In this document: positions 20,830 through 29,984 of the stretch, in pieces
Layout: each line of letters begins with the position of its first letter
Numbering within the stretch: position 1 is the first letter of the stretch
From: Streptomyces tropicalis
GTDB taxonomy: Bacteria > Actinomycetota > Actinomycetes > Streptomycetales > Streptomycetaceae
Length of the DNA: 64,000 bases
Reading direction: 5' to 3'
Assembly (NCBI RefSeq): GCF_029269835.1
Contig: NZ_JARJBB010000006.1
Location: 326,236 to 390,235 of the forward strand
Program-made: the position numbers and the translations under genes
The notes under the pieces: model-generated
The model's input: the letters and a program-made list of their open reading frames with translations, nothing else
Database searches by the model: none
What the model was told of the DNA's origin: nothing

Positions 20830-23800
20830 TCAGCCCGCGCTCCCCGGGCTCCGGTGCCAGAGCTTGCGGCCGGTCGTAGGGCCCTCGCCCGCGGGGCGCA
20901 GGTCCGCCCACGGGTGCATCTCGTAACCGGTGGACATGCGGATGCGGCGGCCGTCCTCCGTCGCGTCCCGGGGTGCGGCGTCCGTCCGCGCCAGCCGCGC
21001 CGCCACCGCGCCGAGCCCGCCCTCGGCGCGCAGCCCGGCCAGTTCGGCGAGGTCCCAGGCGGCGGCGCCCACCACGCTGAGGCTGCGCGGGCCGCGCCGC
21101 TGCACCACCCCGCGCACCAGCAGCAGCCAGGAGTGGAAGACGGTGTGGGCGCAGACGTCGTGGGAGTCGTCGAAGAAGGCCAGGTCGACCAGGCCGGTGC
21201 CGTCGTCGAGCGTGCTGAAGATGACGCGCTTGCCGGAGCGGATCGGCGGGGTCTGGGTGGCCGCCTTGGCGCCCGCGACGAGCACCGTCTCGCCGTGCCG
21301 TGCCTCGCGCAGCCGTCGCGCCGGCACCACGCCGAGCTCGGCGAGGAAGGCGCGGTGGTCGTCCATCAGGTTGCGTGAGGTGTCCATGGACAGCACGCCC
21401 AGTTCGGCGCTGAGCCGCTCCGCGTCGGACAGGTCGGGCAGCCCGGCGGGCGCGGTGCTCCGCCCGCCCGCCAGGGGGAGCTGGCCTCCGCCCCCGCCCC
21501 GGGCGCCCCGGTGCAGTTCGGTCAGGTGCAGTTGCAGGTCGCGGCGGTTGGCGCCGAACGCGTCCAGCGCGCCCACCTGTGCGAGCCGCCCGGCGACGGG
21601 CCGGCTGGGGCGGGCCCGCTCCCAGAAGTCGACCAGGGAGGCGTAGGGCTGCCCGTCCGCGATCCGGGCCGCCTCGGCCCCGCCGATGCCGTGCACGTCT
21701 GCGAGGGCCAGCCGCAGCCCCCACTCCCGACTCTCGGACACCAGTTCGATACGATGGATGACGCCCGACCGGTTCACGTCGAGCGGCAGGATCGGCACCC
21801 CGCGCCGCCGCGCGTCCGCCAGCAGCAGCCGCTTGGGGTACATGCCCGGGTCGTGGGTGAGCAGCCCCGCGTAGAAGGCGGCCGGATGGTGGGCCTTCAG
21901 CCAGGCCGACTGGTACGTCGGCACCGCGAAGGCGACCGCGTGCGCCTTGCAGAAGCCGTAGGAGCCGAACGCCTCGACGATCTCCCAGGTCCGCCGGATC
22001 GTCTCGGCGTCGTAGCCGCGCGCCGCCGCGTGCTCGGCGAACCACACCCGGATGCGCCCCTGCGACTCGGCGTCGGACAGCCCGCGCCGCACCCGGTCGG
22101 CCTCGTCCCGGCCGCAGCCGGTCATGATGTGCAGGATGTGGATGATCTGCTCGTGGAAGACGACGACCCCGTAGGTCTCCCGCAGCGGCCCGTCCAGGTC
22201 CGGGTGGGGGCAGCGCACCGGCGCCCGCCCGTGCCGCGCCTCGATGAACGGCCGCACCATGTCGGCCGCGACCGGCCCGGGCCGGAACAGCGAGATGTCC
22301 ACGACCAGGTCGTGGAAGTCGGCCGGCTGCAGCCGCCCGACCAGGTCCCGCTGGCCCGGGGACTCGATCTGGAAGCAGCCGAGCGTCTCGGTGGACCGGA
22401 TGAGCCGGTACGTCTCCGGGTCTCCCGGCGGCAGCCGGTCCAGGTCGATCCGCTCCCCCGTGGTCCGCTCCACCTCGGCGACGGCGTGCGCCATCGCCGA
22501 CTGCATCCGCACCCCCAGGACGTCCAGCTTCAGCAGCCCGAGGTCCTCCACGTCCTCCTTGTCGAACTGGGACATGGGCAGGCCCTCGCCGCTGGTCGGC
22601 ACGACCGGGGTGCGCGAGCGCAGGGAGCCGTCGGACAGGAGCACCCCGCAGGGGTGCATGGCGATCCCGCGCGGGAGGGCGTCGAGGGCCTCGACCAGGT
22701 CCCAGAGGCGGCCGTGCCGGTCCTGCTCCCCCGCGAGCCCCCTGAGTTCGGGCAGCTCACCGAGGGCCGCACGGGCGTCGCGGGCGCGGATGTGCGGGAA
22801 GGACTTGGCGATGCGGTCGATCTCGGCGGGGTCCATGGACAGGGCGGCGCCGACGTCGCGGACGGCGTGGCGGACCCGGTACGTCTCCGGCATGGCGACC
22901 GTCGCGACCCGCTCGGTGCCGAACCGGCCGATGATCGCGCGGTACACCTCCAGGCGGCGCGCGGACTCCACGTCGATGTCGATGTCGGGCAGGACCATAC
23001 GGCGCCTGGACAGGAAGCGCTCCATCAGCAGCCCGTGCTCGACCGGGTCGGCGTGCGCGATGCCGAGGAGGTGGTTGACCAGGGAGCCCGCGCCTGAGCC
23101 GCGGGCGGCGACCCGGATGCCCATGCCCCGCACGTCGTCGACGACCTGGGCGACGGTCAGGAAGTAGGAGGCGAAGCCGTGGTGGGCGATGACGTCCAGT
23201 TCGTCGTGCATCCGCTCCCAGTAGGAGCGGCGGCCGGCATAGCCGCGCAGCACCATGCCCGCCGCGGCCCGGGAGGCGAGGGCGCGCTGCGCGGTGCGGC
23301 GGCCGGCGCCCACGAGGTGCGGCTCGGGGAAGTGGACGGAGCCCATGCCGAGATCGTCCTCGGGGTCGACCCGGCACGCGGCCGCGGTGTCCCGGGTCTG
23401 CTCCAGCAGGCGGTGTGCGGCGTCCCGGCGGAATCCGGCGGCCTCGACGATCCGCTCGGCGGTGTGCAGCATGGCGCCGGCGTCCTTCAGCCAGGCCTCA
23501 CCGGAGTCCAGCGGCCCGGCCGGGTCGATCGGGACCAGCCGGCGGGCGGCGTCGAGGACGTCGGCGACCGGGCCCTGGCCGGGGTCGGCGTACCGGACGG
23601 CGTTGCTGAGCACCGGGCGCACGCCCTGCTCGGCGGCGAGGCCGACGGTGCGGGCGGCGAGCCGCAGGGAGCCGGGGCCGGTGCCGGTGCGGCCGTGCCA
23701 GACCGCCTCCAGCCGCAGGGCGTCGCCGTACACCTCGCGCCAGGCGGCGAGCAGCGCGACCGCCCGGTCGGGGCGCCCGGCGGCCAGGGCACGGCCCACG

Positions 23801-24342
23801 TCGGAGTCCGGGCCGAGCAGGACGGTCAGGCCGTCGGCGTGGAGGTCGGGCCGGGGCAGCACCGGGGCGTCCGAGGAGGGCGGACCGGAAAGCACTCCCC
23901 GGCCTTCCGTCCCCTCCCGGCCCTCCCGCTCCTCCCGTCCGGTCCCGGCCGGGAGCCGGGTGGCGTGGGCGGCGGTGACCAGGCGGCACAGGTCGGCCCA
24001 GCCGCGGGCGCCGTCCCGGGCGAGGAAGGTGACGCGGGCCGCCGACTCGTCGACGAAGGCACCGCCGCGCACGGGCGTCCGGCGCCGCTCCCGGCGCACC
24101 GGCGTGTCCGGCCCGCGGGGCCCCGGTCCGGCCACCGCCAGTTCCGCACCGAACAGCGGACGGACACCCGCCGCAGCGCAGGCCTTGGCGAAGCGGACCG
24201 TGCCGGCGAGGGTGTCGCGGTCGGTGAGCGCGAGGGCGTCCATGCCCCGTTCGGCGGCGCGCTCGGCCAGCCGCTCCGGATGCGATGCGCCGTAGCGCAG
24301 GGAGAACCCGGAGACGGTGCGCAGATGCGTGAAGCCCGGCAC
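20830..24342 (-). CDS. dnaE2: Error-prone DNA polymerase III alpha subunit DnaE2
   Basis: This 1170-aa C-family DNA polymerase is of the mutagenic DnaE2 type. The N-terminal PHP domain begins FTHLRTVSGFSLRYGASHPE; the family usually has LHxxSxFS here, and the His is preceded by T-H-L-R. The polymerase core holds the metal-binding aspartates in MVLPDIDIDVESARR. Also present are MHPCGVLLSD, KLDVLGVRMQSAMAH and SYGFCKAHAVAFAVPTYQSAWLK. The C-terminal OB-fold (VLVAGAKAATQTPPIRSGKRVIFSTLDD) precedes a WHRSPGSAG-like end. It performs translesion synthesis after DNA damage, normally with ImuA/ImuB, which are not seen in the adjacent genes. GTG 24342 (GGGAGG upstream) gives the MPGFTHL start common in Streptomyces; GTG 24348 is also possible. 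Confidence 0.95.
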   Translation of the reverse strand: MPGFTHLRTVSGFSLRYGASHPERLAERAAERGMDALALTDRDTLAGTVRFAKACAAAGVRPLFGAELAVAGPGPRGPDTPVRRERRRTPVRGGAFVDESAARVTFLARDGARGWADLCRLVTAAHATRLPAGTGREEREGREGTEGRGVLSGPPSSDAPVLPRPDLHADGLTVLLGPDSDVGRALAAGRPDRAVALLAAWREVYGDALRLEAVWHGRTGTGPGSLRLAARTVGLAAEQGVRPVLSNAVRYADPGQGPVADVLDAARRLVPIDPAGPLDSGEAWLKDAGAMLHTAERIVEAAGFRRDAAHRLLEQTRDTAAACRVDPEDDLGMGSVHFPEPHLVGAGRRTAQRALASRAAAGMVLRGYAGRRSYWERMHDELDVIAHHGFASYFLTVAQVVDDVRGMGIRVAARGSGAGSLVNHLLGIAHADPVEHGLLMERFLSRRRMVLPDIDIDVESARRLEVYRAIIGRFGTERVATVAMPETYRVRHAVRDVGAALSMDPAEIDRIAKSFPHIRARDARAALGELPELRGLAGEQDRHGRLWDLVEALDALPRGIAMHPCGVLLSDGSLRSRTPVVPTSGEGLPMSQFDKEDVEDLGLLKLDVLGVRMQSAMAHAVAEVERTTGERIDLDRLPPGDPETYRLIRSTETLGCFQIESPGQRDLVGRLQPADFHDLVVDISLFRPGPVAADMVRPFIEARHGRAPVRCPHPDLDGPLRETYGVVVFHEQIIHILHIMTGCGRDEADRVRRGLSDAESQGRIRVWFAEHAAARGYDAETIRRTWEIVEAFGSYGFCKAHAVAFAVPTYQSAWLKAHHPAAFYAGLLTHDPGMYPKRLLLADARRRGVPILPLDVNRSGVIHRIELVSESREWGLRLALADVHGIGGAEAARIADGQPYASLVDFWERARPSRPVAGRLAQVGALDAFGANRRDLQLHLTELHRGARGGGGGQLPLAGGRSTAPAGLPDLSDAERLSAELGVLSMDTSRNLMDDHRAFLAELGVVPARRLREARHGETVLVAGAKAATQTPPIRSGKRVIFSTLDDGTGLVDLAFFDDSHDVCAHTVFHSWLLLVRGVVQRRGPRSLSVVGAAAWDLAELAGLRAEGGLGAVAARLARTDAAPRDATEDGRRIRMSTGYEMHPWADLRPAGEGPTTGRKLWHRSPGSAG

Positions 24343-24503
24343 CCGCACCTCCCGCGTGTGTGGACCCTCACCGGCCCTCGAACATCAGTTCCTAACTCCC
24401 CCACCCCCACCATAGACCAATTTCCGAACATCTGTGCGATACCCGCGACGGCCCGTCCCACCTGCGCACATGCCCCAGCAGTGCGGCCGTCCGGGCATGC
24501 GGG

Positions 24504-24539
24504 AGGCCCCGCCCTCCGCCGGTGCGGGGGACGGGGCCT
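24504..24539 (-). terminator. Hairpin downstream of first streptogrisin-type gene
   Basis: A 16-nt arm at 24504-24519 (AGGCCCCG...) pairs with 24524-24539 (...CGGGGCCT) with two mismatches, 17 bp after the stop of the protease gene at 24556. Probable factor-independent terminator. Confidence 0.6.
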
Positions 24540-24555
24540 TCGGGGCCGCCCGGGG

Positions 24556-25635
24556 TCAGCCGATCTGGGTTCCGGTGGCCGAGAGCGCCTCGGTGACCGG
24601 CTGGAAGAAGGTCTCGCCGCCGTTGGTGCAGTCGCCGCTGCCTCCGGAGGTGAGGCCGACCGCGGCGTCGCCGTCGAACAGCGAGCCGCCGCTGTCACCG
24701 GGCTCGGCGCACACGTCGGTCTGGATGAGGCCGGTGACCGTGCCCTCCGAGTAGTTCACGGTCGCGTTCAGACCCTTGACCGTGCCGGAGTGCACATGGG
24801 TCGTGGAGCCGCTGCGGGTCACCTTCTCGCCGACGGTGGCGTCGGCGGCCTTGGTGATCGCCTGCGTCGAGCCGTTGTACAGGTCCACCGCGCTCGGGTG
24901 GTCGGCGGAGCCGGTGTACTTGACCAGCCCGAAGTCGTTGCCCGGGAAGCTGGACTGCGCGTTCGTGCCGATCTGGGTGCCGCTGGAGTCGGACCAGGAC
25001 GAGATCGCCTGGGTGCAGTGCCCGGCGGTGAGGAAGAACGGCTGGCCGCCCTTGACCACGTTGAAGCCGAGCGAGCAGCGGCCGCCCGACCCCGTGATGG
25101 CGTCGCCGCCCGCCACGAAGGGCTTGAACTCACCCTTCGAACGCTTGAGTTCGACCTTGGCGCCGAGCCCCTGCGCGACCTTGGAGAGCTTGCCCCACGC
25201 GGCCCTGGAGACGGTGCGGTCCGCGGTGACGACGACCTTGTCGGAGACCGGGTCGGTCGCCCACGAGGTGCCGGGGATGGTCGCGTCCTTCTTCAGCGTG
25301 GCGCGCGCCCCGTCCAGCGCCGCGAGCGAGTTCTCGACGACTCTGGCCCTGGCGCCGGCCTGCTGGACGGACTTGGCCGCGGCGGCGTCGAGCACGTTCA
25401 CCACGAGCTTCTTCGCCCGGGCGTCGTAGTACGTGCCCGCCGCGTCGGAGCCGAGGCGGTCGACCAGCGTGGAGGCGAGCTTTCCGGCCGCCACCGACGA
25501 CAGGGTCTGCGCCTCGGGGGTCTTCGGCGCCTCGCTCGCGTTCGCAGTCTGGAAGGTGATGCCCGCGGCGACCAGCGCGGCGATGCCCGCTCCGGCCACG
25601 GCCACTCGGCGCCTGGATATGCGTCGGTGCTTCAA
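24556..25635 (-). CDS. Secreted streptogrisin-type serine protease (S1E), longer form
   Basis: The 359-aa pre-pro-protease has three parts. A signal peptide (HRRISRRRVAVAGAGIAALVAAGITF) comes first, then an alpha-lytic-type prodomain of about 130 residues (with SDKVVVTADRTVSRAAWGKL). The mature protease starts around [20 protein letters not shown]. The catalytic triad is readable: His in LTAGHCT, Asp in GNDFGLVKY, Ser in GDSGGS. The start is TTG at 25633-25635, with a perfect AGGAGG upstream. The fold would be folded by its prodomain and released outside the cell to degrade proteins. A second streptogrisin gene lies directly upstream in the same direction; the two products share the SGGSGDCT...[19 protein letters not shown] C-terminus, so they are tandem duplicates. 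Confidence 0.93.
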   Translation of the reverse strand: MKHRRISRRRVAVAGAGIAALVAAGITFQTANASEAPKTPEAQTLSSVAAGKLASTLVDRLGSDAAGTYYDARAKKLVVNVLDAAAAKSVQQAGARARVVENSLAALDGARATLKKDATIPGTSWATDPVSDKVVVTADRTVSRAAWGKLSKVAQGLGAKVELKRSKGEFKPFVAGGDAITGSGGRCSLGFNVVKGGQPFFLTAGHCTQAISSWSDSSGTQIGTNAQSSFPGNDFGLVKYTGSADHPSAVDLYNGSTQAITKAADATVGEKVTRSGSTTHVHSGTVKGLNATVNYSEGTVTGLIQTDVCAEPGDSGGSLFDGDAAVGLTSGGSGDCTNGGETFFQPVTEALSATGTQIG

Positions 25636-26094
25636 CTCAGTCCTCCTGTGGGGGGATCGGCCCACGGGATTGTGGGGACCCCGGGAGCCGGAAGGCGGTT
25701 GGGGGCCCACTATTCCGAGGCCCGCAGGGGGCACACAAGGTCGAGTTCTGGACGGGCGTACGGCAACCGGCGTACGCCCGTTGCGCCTTGACTGTCCGAG
25801 GTCGGCGGGGTTCCGTTCGCACCGCAAACACTACGTGCGAGTAACCTATGAGCGGTCTGTGAGGTCTAGTCCTGTCTTGAAACCATCCGTCGAACGATCG
25901 GCTCCGGGCCGGATTCCGACGGTGCGGATCCGGCCGCGCACCGGGCACGAGGACGTCCCACACGCCCCCCGCCCGCACAGGTCCCGCATAGGTCCCGCAC
26001 AGGAGCGAGCCCCCGCACGCCGGTTGCGTGCGGGGGCTCGCCCGGTGCCGTCGGCCGCGGCCGGGCCCAGCCGCGGGATGATCCGGGGTTTCCG
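25636..26094. other. 459-bp intergenic stretch between the two protease genes
   Basis: It contains the terminator hairpin of the upstream protease gene (26006-26040) and, nearer 25640-25880, the promoter of the TTG-started protease gene. The bases around 25830-25880 are relatively AT-rich (CACTACGTGCGAGTAACC). No ORF is convincing. Confidence 0.5.
26006..26040 (-). terminator. Perfect 15-bp terminator of second protease gene
   Basis: CGAGCCCCCGCACGC (26006-26020) pairs with GCGTGCGGGGGCTCG (26026-26040) around CGGTT, about 55 bp downstream of the stop at 26095. Confidence 0.7.
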
Positions 26095-26997
26095 TCAGTA
26101 GACGTGGACCCCGTAGGCGCTGAGCGCCTCGGTGACGGGCTGGAAGAAGGTCGTGCCGCCGGAGGTGCAGTCGCCGCTGCCGCCGGAGGTCAGACCGTAG
26201 GCGGTGGTACCGCCGTACAGCGGGCCGCCGGAGTCGCCGGGCTCGGCGCACACCGTGGTCTGGATCAGGCCGGAGACGATGTCGCCGCCCCCGTAGTTGA
26301 CCGTCGCGTTGAGCGCGGTGACGCGGCCGCTGTGCGTGCCGGTCGTGGAGCCGCGACGGTAGACGGTGGTGCCGACGGACGGCGTCGCCGCACTGGTGAT
26401 GTCCTGGCTGCCCACCATGCCCGACTTGGTCACCGAGCTGTTGGTGTAGCGGACGATGCCGTAGTCGTTGCCCGGGAAGGAGGAGCCGGCCGTGGAGCCG
26501 AGCGTGGTGGAGTGCGAGGAGTTCGCCCACCACGTGCCGGCGCCGTCGGTGCAGTGACCGGCGGTCAGGAAGTAGTAGTTCCCGCTGGAGTCCTGGACGT
26601 TGAAGCCCAGCGAGCAGCGCCAGCTACTCGCATAGATGGCGTCGCCGCCGGAGATCAGCTTGTTGAACCTGCCCGGTGTGTGCTTGATGGTCAGCGCGCC
26701 GGAGTTGCCCCCCGCACGCTGCTTGATCTGGGTGATCTCCGCCGGGGTGACCGTATTGTCCACCGTGACGACGACACGGTTGGTCTTGCTGTCGACGGCC
26801 CAGGCGGTGCCCGGGATGTCGGCCTTGAGCACCGAGTCGCTCGCCGTGCTGAGCTGAGCGGCACTGAAGGTCGTCGCGTCGGACGCGCTCGCGTTGGGGA
26901 CCGCGATCGCTGCGGCGGCCACGAGTCCGGAGGCGACGGCGATCAGCCGGGTCCGTCTCGCGATACCGCTGCGCGGGGTGGTGCGCTTGATCCTCAC
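26095..26997 (-). CDS. Secreted streptogrisin (SGPA/SGPB-like serine protease)
   Basis: The 300-aa pre-pro-enzyme begins at GTG 26995-26997 (GGAGG upstream). A signal peptide ([31 protein letters not shown]) is followed by a short prodomain (about 45-115). The mature domain begins with [20 protein letters not shown] and has the triad His (LTAGHCTDG), Asp (GNDYGIVRY) and Ser (GDSGGPLY). It ends GVHVY. The mature part is close to what I remember of S. griseus protease B, so a chymotrypsin-like specificity is likely. Cysteines in [16 protein letters not shown] and SGDC match the disulfides of the family. Confidence 0.93.
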   Translation of the reverse strand: MRIKRTTPRSGIARRTRLIAVASGLVAAAAIAVPNASASDATTFSAAQLSTASDSVLKADIPGTAWAVDSKTNRVVVTVDNTVTPAEITQIKQRAGGNSGALTIKHTPGRFNKLISGGDAIYASSWRCSLGFNVQDSSGNYYFLTAGHCTDGAGTWWANSSHSTTLGSTAGSSFPGNDYGIVRYTNSSVTKSGMVGSQDITSAATPSVGTTVYRRGSTTGTHSGRVTALNATVNYGGGDIVSGLIQTTVCAEPGDSGGPLYGGTTAYGLTSGGSGDCTSGGTTFFQPVTEALSAYGVHVY

Positions 26998-27924
26998 TTG
27001 TCGTTCCTCCACAAAGGAAGTCGGGGGCCGGCGTGGGGTCGCAGCCCGTGAGGCGCAGCCAGGGACGGAGTTCGAATTCGGACACGCCGTGACCCTGACA
27101 AGCGCTGGGGGGAGTATTCGGCCGAACGACCGGTCGCCGCAAGGGTGCCTTTCGGCCGTGCGACTGTGTGCGGTTCGAGTGGAGTGTGTGCGATCAGGAC
27201 GATGTGACGCCGGGTCAGGGCATGCGGAGGGCGGTCATCCGAGCGGGGGGCGCTCGCCCTCCGGTATCTGCCGTTCGCCCAGGAACCGGCCTGAGCGGGA
27301 CCGGCCGGCGGCCGCGGGGGCGCCCGTGCCGGCCGCGGTGCGCACGACACCGTGGCCTCCGGGCGTCCGGCGCGGGAGGTTGTCCGGAATTCGACCGTCC
27401 GGATGACCGGCCGGGCCGTGGCCGGCGGCCGGCCGAGGGGCTCCTCCCGGCCACGGAGCAGAGCTCGGCCGGTGGGCGGCGGCCGGACGGTGGAGGGCGG
27501 GCGGCCGGGGAAGGGCGGGCGGCGCGAACGGCGCGGGCGCCGCGCCGGAGCGGTGCCCGCGCCACGGCATCCCCTGGTCCGACGCGCCGGTCATGCGAGG
27601 ACCCTTCCATGCGGGGACGGTTCAGCAAACCGGGCGACACGGGGGCGCAGGCGCCCCGAGGGGCGTGCTCAGCGCACCGCGCTCCCGCCGCAGGGGCCGG
27701 GCCCCCTCCCGCACCCGCACGCACCACCCGGCCCACCGGGCCGCCGGCCCACCGGAATCCCCCGGCCGGACGACGACCGGATGGCCCCGGCACAGACGCT
27801 CCTGCGCCCCTCCGCCCCCGGCAACCGGCCCCGCCCACCGGCCGCGCATACCGCACCACCCAGCGCTGCACCGCACCGCCCACCGGAGTCACCCGCCGGA
27901 CCGGACCGCGCCCCCGACGCTCCG
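26998..27924. other. 927-bp stretch without a convincing gene
   Basis: The first 150 bp hold the promoter of the streptogrisin gene. The rest is extremely GC-rich and gives long open frames in several registers, none with a recognisable domain. One minus-strand frame from ATG 27594 (119 codons; Pro/Ala-rich, start MTGASDQGMPWRGHRSG) has GGAAGGG upstream and could be a small real protein, but I could not support it further. Confidence 0.4.
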
Positions 27925-29178
27925 TCACACCCCGCAGTCGCAGCACTCGCAGCACTCGCAGCATTCGAAGCACTCGCAGCACTGGCACGCGTCGCAGCAG
28001 TCGCCGCAGTCGGCGCCGGAGCACCAGCCCTCGCGCCGCTTCCCCGACCACGGTCCCTCGAACTCGTCGGCGCAGCAGGCCCGGCAGGTGCAGCACAGCC
28101 CCACGGCGGCCGCGCACCCCGCCCAGAATCCGCGCCCGGTGGGACGCGGGGGCCCGCCGCCGAGGGGGTTGCCGCCCCCGGCGTGCGGGTGGCGGGGGTC
28201 GTGCGGGACTCCCGGACCCTGCGGGGCGTACGGGCCCTGGGGCGGTCCGAAGGAGGCGGCGGGGGTGCCGCCCGCGTCCGGTGCGGCGGCGGGGACGTGC
28301 CCGCAGGTCCGGGCACCGAAGGCCCGGTCCACGGAGCGGCGCAGTTCGTGCACGAGCAGCAGGTGGGCGAGCTGCCCGTCCGTGAACTCCGCCTCGCGCA
28401 GGGCGAGACGGATGCCGTGCACTGCGTCGTCGGCGAGCCGGCGTGCCTCGGTGAGCGGGGTGCCGGTCGCGGTCAGCGGGTTCCAGGCGCCCGAGGCCGC
28501 GTCGGCGGCCCGGTCCTCGACGGCGTCCAGGAGGTGGGCGAGCCGGCCGAAGAGGCGTCCGGCCTCGGCGAGCGGTCCGGCGTTGCCCGGCCGGCCGGCG
28601 AGGTGGGCGGTGTGCGCGAACGCGGCGGCGGTGGCGGTCTCGGTGGGCTCGGTGACCGTGAGGATCGGCGTGCCCGGCCCGGCGAGCGCCTCGATCCCGC
28701 CCTGCCGGTCCACCGCGTCGACGAGGACGGCGGTGTCGAAGCCGACGGCGGCCCCGGTCCGGGCGCCCGCGCGGTCCCATCCGGCGGCGACGCGGCGGGC
28801 GGCGAGCGCCACCGGCCGACGGGCCAGCAGTCCGTCCCCGTCGGCGACATGGTCGCGCACCTTCGCGGCGGCGAGCACGAGCGAGACGGCGGCCGCGAGC
28901 CGCGCCCCGTCACCCTGTGCGACCGAGGCGGTGCGCATGCCGCGCAGCGGGCAGGGGCCCGCGGTGCGCCGACCCGCGCCGGTCCGGGCCCGCCCGTCCG
29001 GACGTACCTGAGCCTCCGTCAGGACCGAGACGAGCAGCCCGTCGTAGTTCGTGACGATGCGCGCGAGCTGCCCGTGGTCACCCCGCAGGGCCAGGCACAA
29101 CCCGCACAAGTGGGCCATCCACTGGGCCCCGAGACGCTCACCGAGCCGATGACGGCAGGGCCGGACCACTCCGAACAC
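27925..29178 (-). CDS. DUF5685-family protein with extreme Cys-rich C-terminus
   Basis: The 417-aa protein opens with FGVVRPCRHRLGERLGAQWMAHLCGLCLALRGDHGQ, which carries the three Cys of a probable metal site. Its helical body includes SLVLAAAKVRDHVADGD and LVHELRRSVDRAFGART. From memory this is DUF5685, a Streptomyces-conserved family of unknown function. After a Pro/Gly linker, the final 60 residues contain about 20 cysteines in CC-x-C and ECCECCECCDC runs (residues about 365-417), which look like a metal-cluster or metallothionein-like tail. The start is GTG at 29176-29178 with GGGGGAT upstream. It is divergent from the sepF-like gene. Confidence 0.85.
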   Translation of the reverse strand: MFGVVRPCRHRLGERLGAQWMAHLCGLCLALRGDHGQLARIVTNYDGLLVSVLTEAQVRPDGRARTGAGRRTAGPCPLRGMRTASVAQGDGARLAAAVSLVLAAAKVRDHVADGDGLLARRPVALAARRVAAGWDRAGARTGAAVGFDTAVLVDAVDRQGGIEALAGPGTPILTVTEPTETATAAAFAHTAHLAGRPGNAGPLAEAGRLFGRLAHLLDAVEDRAADAASGAWNPLTATGTPLTEARRLADDAVHGIRLALREAEFTDGQLAHLLLVHELRRSVDRAFGARTCGHVPAAAPDAGGTPAASFGPPQGPYAPQGPGVPHDPRHPHAGGGNPLGGGPPRPTGRGFWAGCAAAVGLCCTCRACCADEFEGPWSGKRREGWCSGADCGDCCDACQCCECFECCECCECCDCGV

Positions 29179-29468
29179 GACGATCCCCCGTAATGCGTAC
29201 GACGTTGAGCTGCCGCATCGTATCGGCCCCTTCGTTCACTCGTACGCCCCGTGCGTCACCCATCCGCCGTGGACAATCATATTTCACTCACAGTCAGCAG
29301 CCGTGTAGGCCACGACCCTTGGGGCACACGGGCTCTCGACGGATCTGCTGTGCACCAGTACCGTCACAAACCCCCCGCGCGGCGTCTATCCACTTGGCGC
29401 GCCGTCCGCATCATGGATGACCATAGGGATGCGGAAAGCATGAAGGACCGCTGTGAGAGGAGGCGTCC

Positions 29469-29906
29469 ATGGGATCGGTACGCAAGGCGAGTGCGTGGCT
29501 CGGCCTCGTCGACGACAACGACGACGAGCGCTACTACGACGACGACTACTCCGAGGGCACCGAGTCCGGGGACGCCTGGGTCACCGACCCCCGCGTGAAG
29601 GTCGCCTCGGACGTGGCGGAGGAGAAGGGCCGCCGGATCGGCACCGTGACGCCGGACAGCTTCCGGGACGCGCGGGCCGTCGGGGAGATGTTCCGGGAGG
29701 GCGTCCCGGTCATCATGAACCTGACGGCGATGGAGGCCGCCGACGCCAAGCGCGTCGTCGACTTCGCCGCCGGGCTCGTGTTCGGTCTGCGCGGCTCCAT
29801 CGACCGCGTGTCCAACCGGGTGTTCCTGCTCTCCCCCGCCGACACCGAGATCGTCAGCGGCGACCCGGGGACGCACCGCTCGGACGGCTTCTTCAACCAG
29901 AGCTGA
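29469..29906 (+). CDS. SepF-like cell-division protein (SepF paralogue)
   Basis: The 145-aa protein has a short N-terminal membrane-binding-like segment ([18 protein letters not shown]), an acidic Tyr/Asp-rich linker and the SepF fold. The fold contains [49 protein letters not shown] and [15 protein letters not shown]. SepF proteins bind FtsZ and anchor it to the membrane. The main SepF gene normally lies in the division cluster with ftsZ. This lone copy is one of the SepF-like paralogues of Streptomyces (called Sfl in S. coelicolor) that influence FtsZ placement in sporulating hyphae. The start has GAGAGGAGG upstream. Confidence 0.9.
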   Translation: MGSVRKASAWLGLVDDNDDERYYDDDYSEGTESGDAWVTDPRVKVASDVAEEKGRRIGTVTPDSFRDARAVGEMFREGVPVIMNLTAMEAADAKRVVDFAAGLVFGLRGSIDRVSNRVFLLSPADTEIVSGDPGTHRSDGFFNQS

Positions 29907-29984
29907 GGCAGGGCCGGACACCGGCCCTGCCCCACCCGGGGCCCCGACCGGGAGCGCGGGCTCCGGCACGGGTCCCGGCGCGCC

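Noticed and set aside
21511..25791. Two long plus-strand frames opposite dnaE2 and the first streptogrisin gene
   Set aside because: Shadows of the minus-strand genes; no motif and no RBS.
27235..27594. 119-codon Pro/Ala-rich minus-strand ORF
   Set aside because: There is a moderate ribosome site but only low-complexity sequence; mentioned under the intergenic entry but not called.
27352..29193. Long plus-strand frame opposite DUF5685
   Set aside because: Low-complexity Arg/Gly/Ala translation with no domain; the minus strand encodes the conserved protein.
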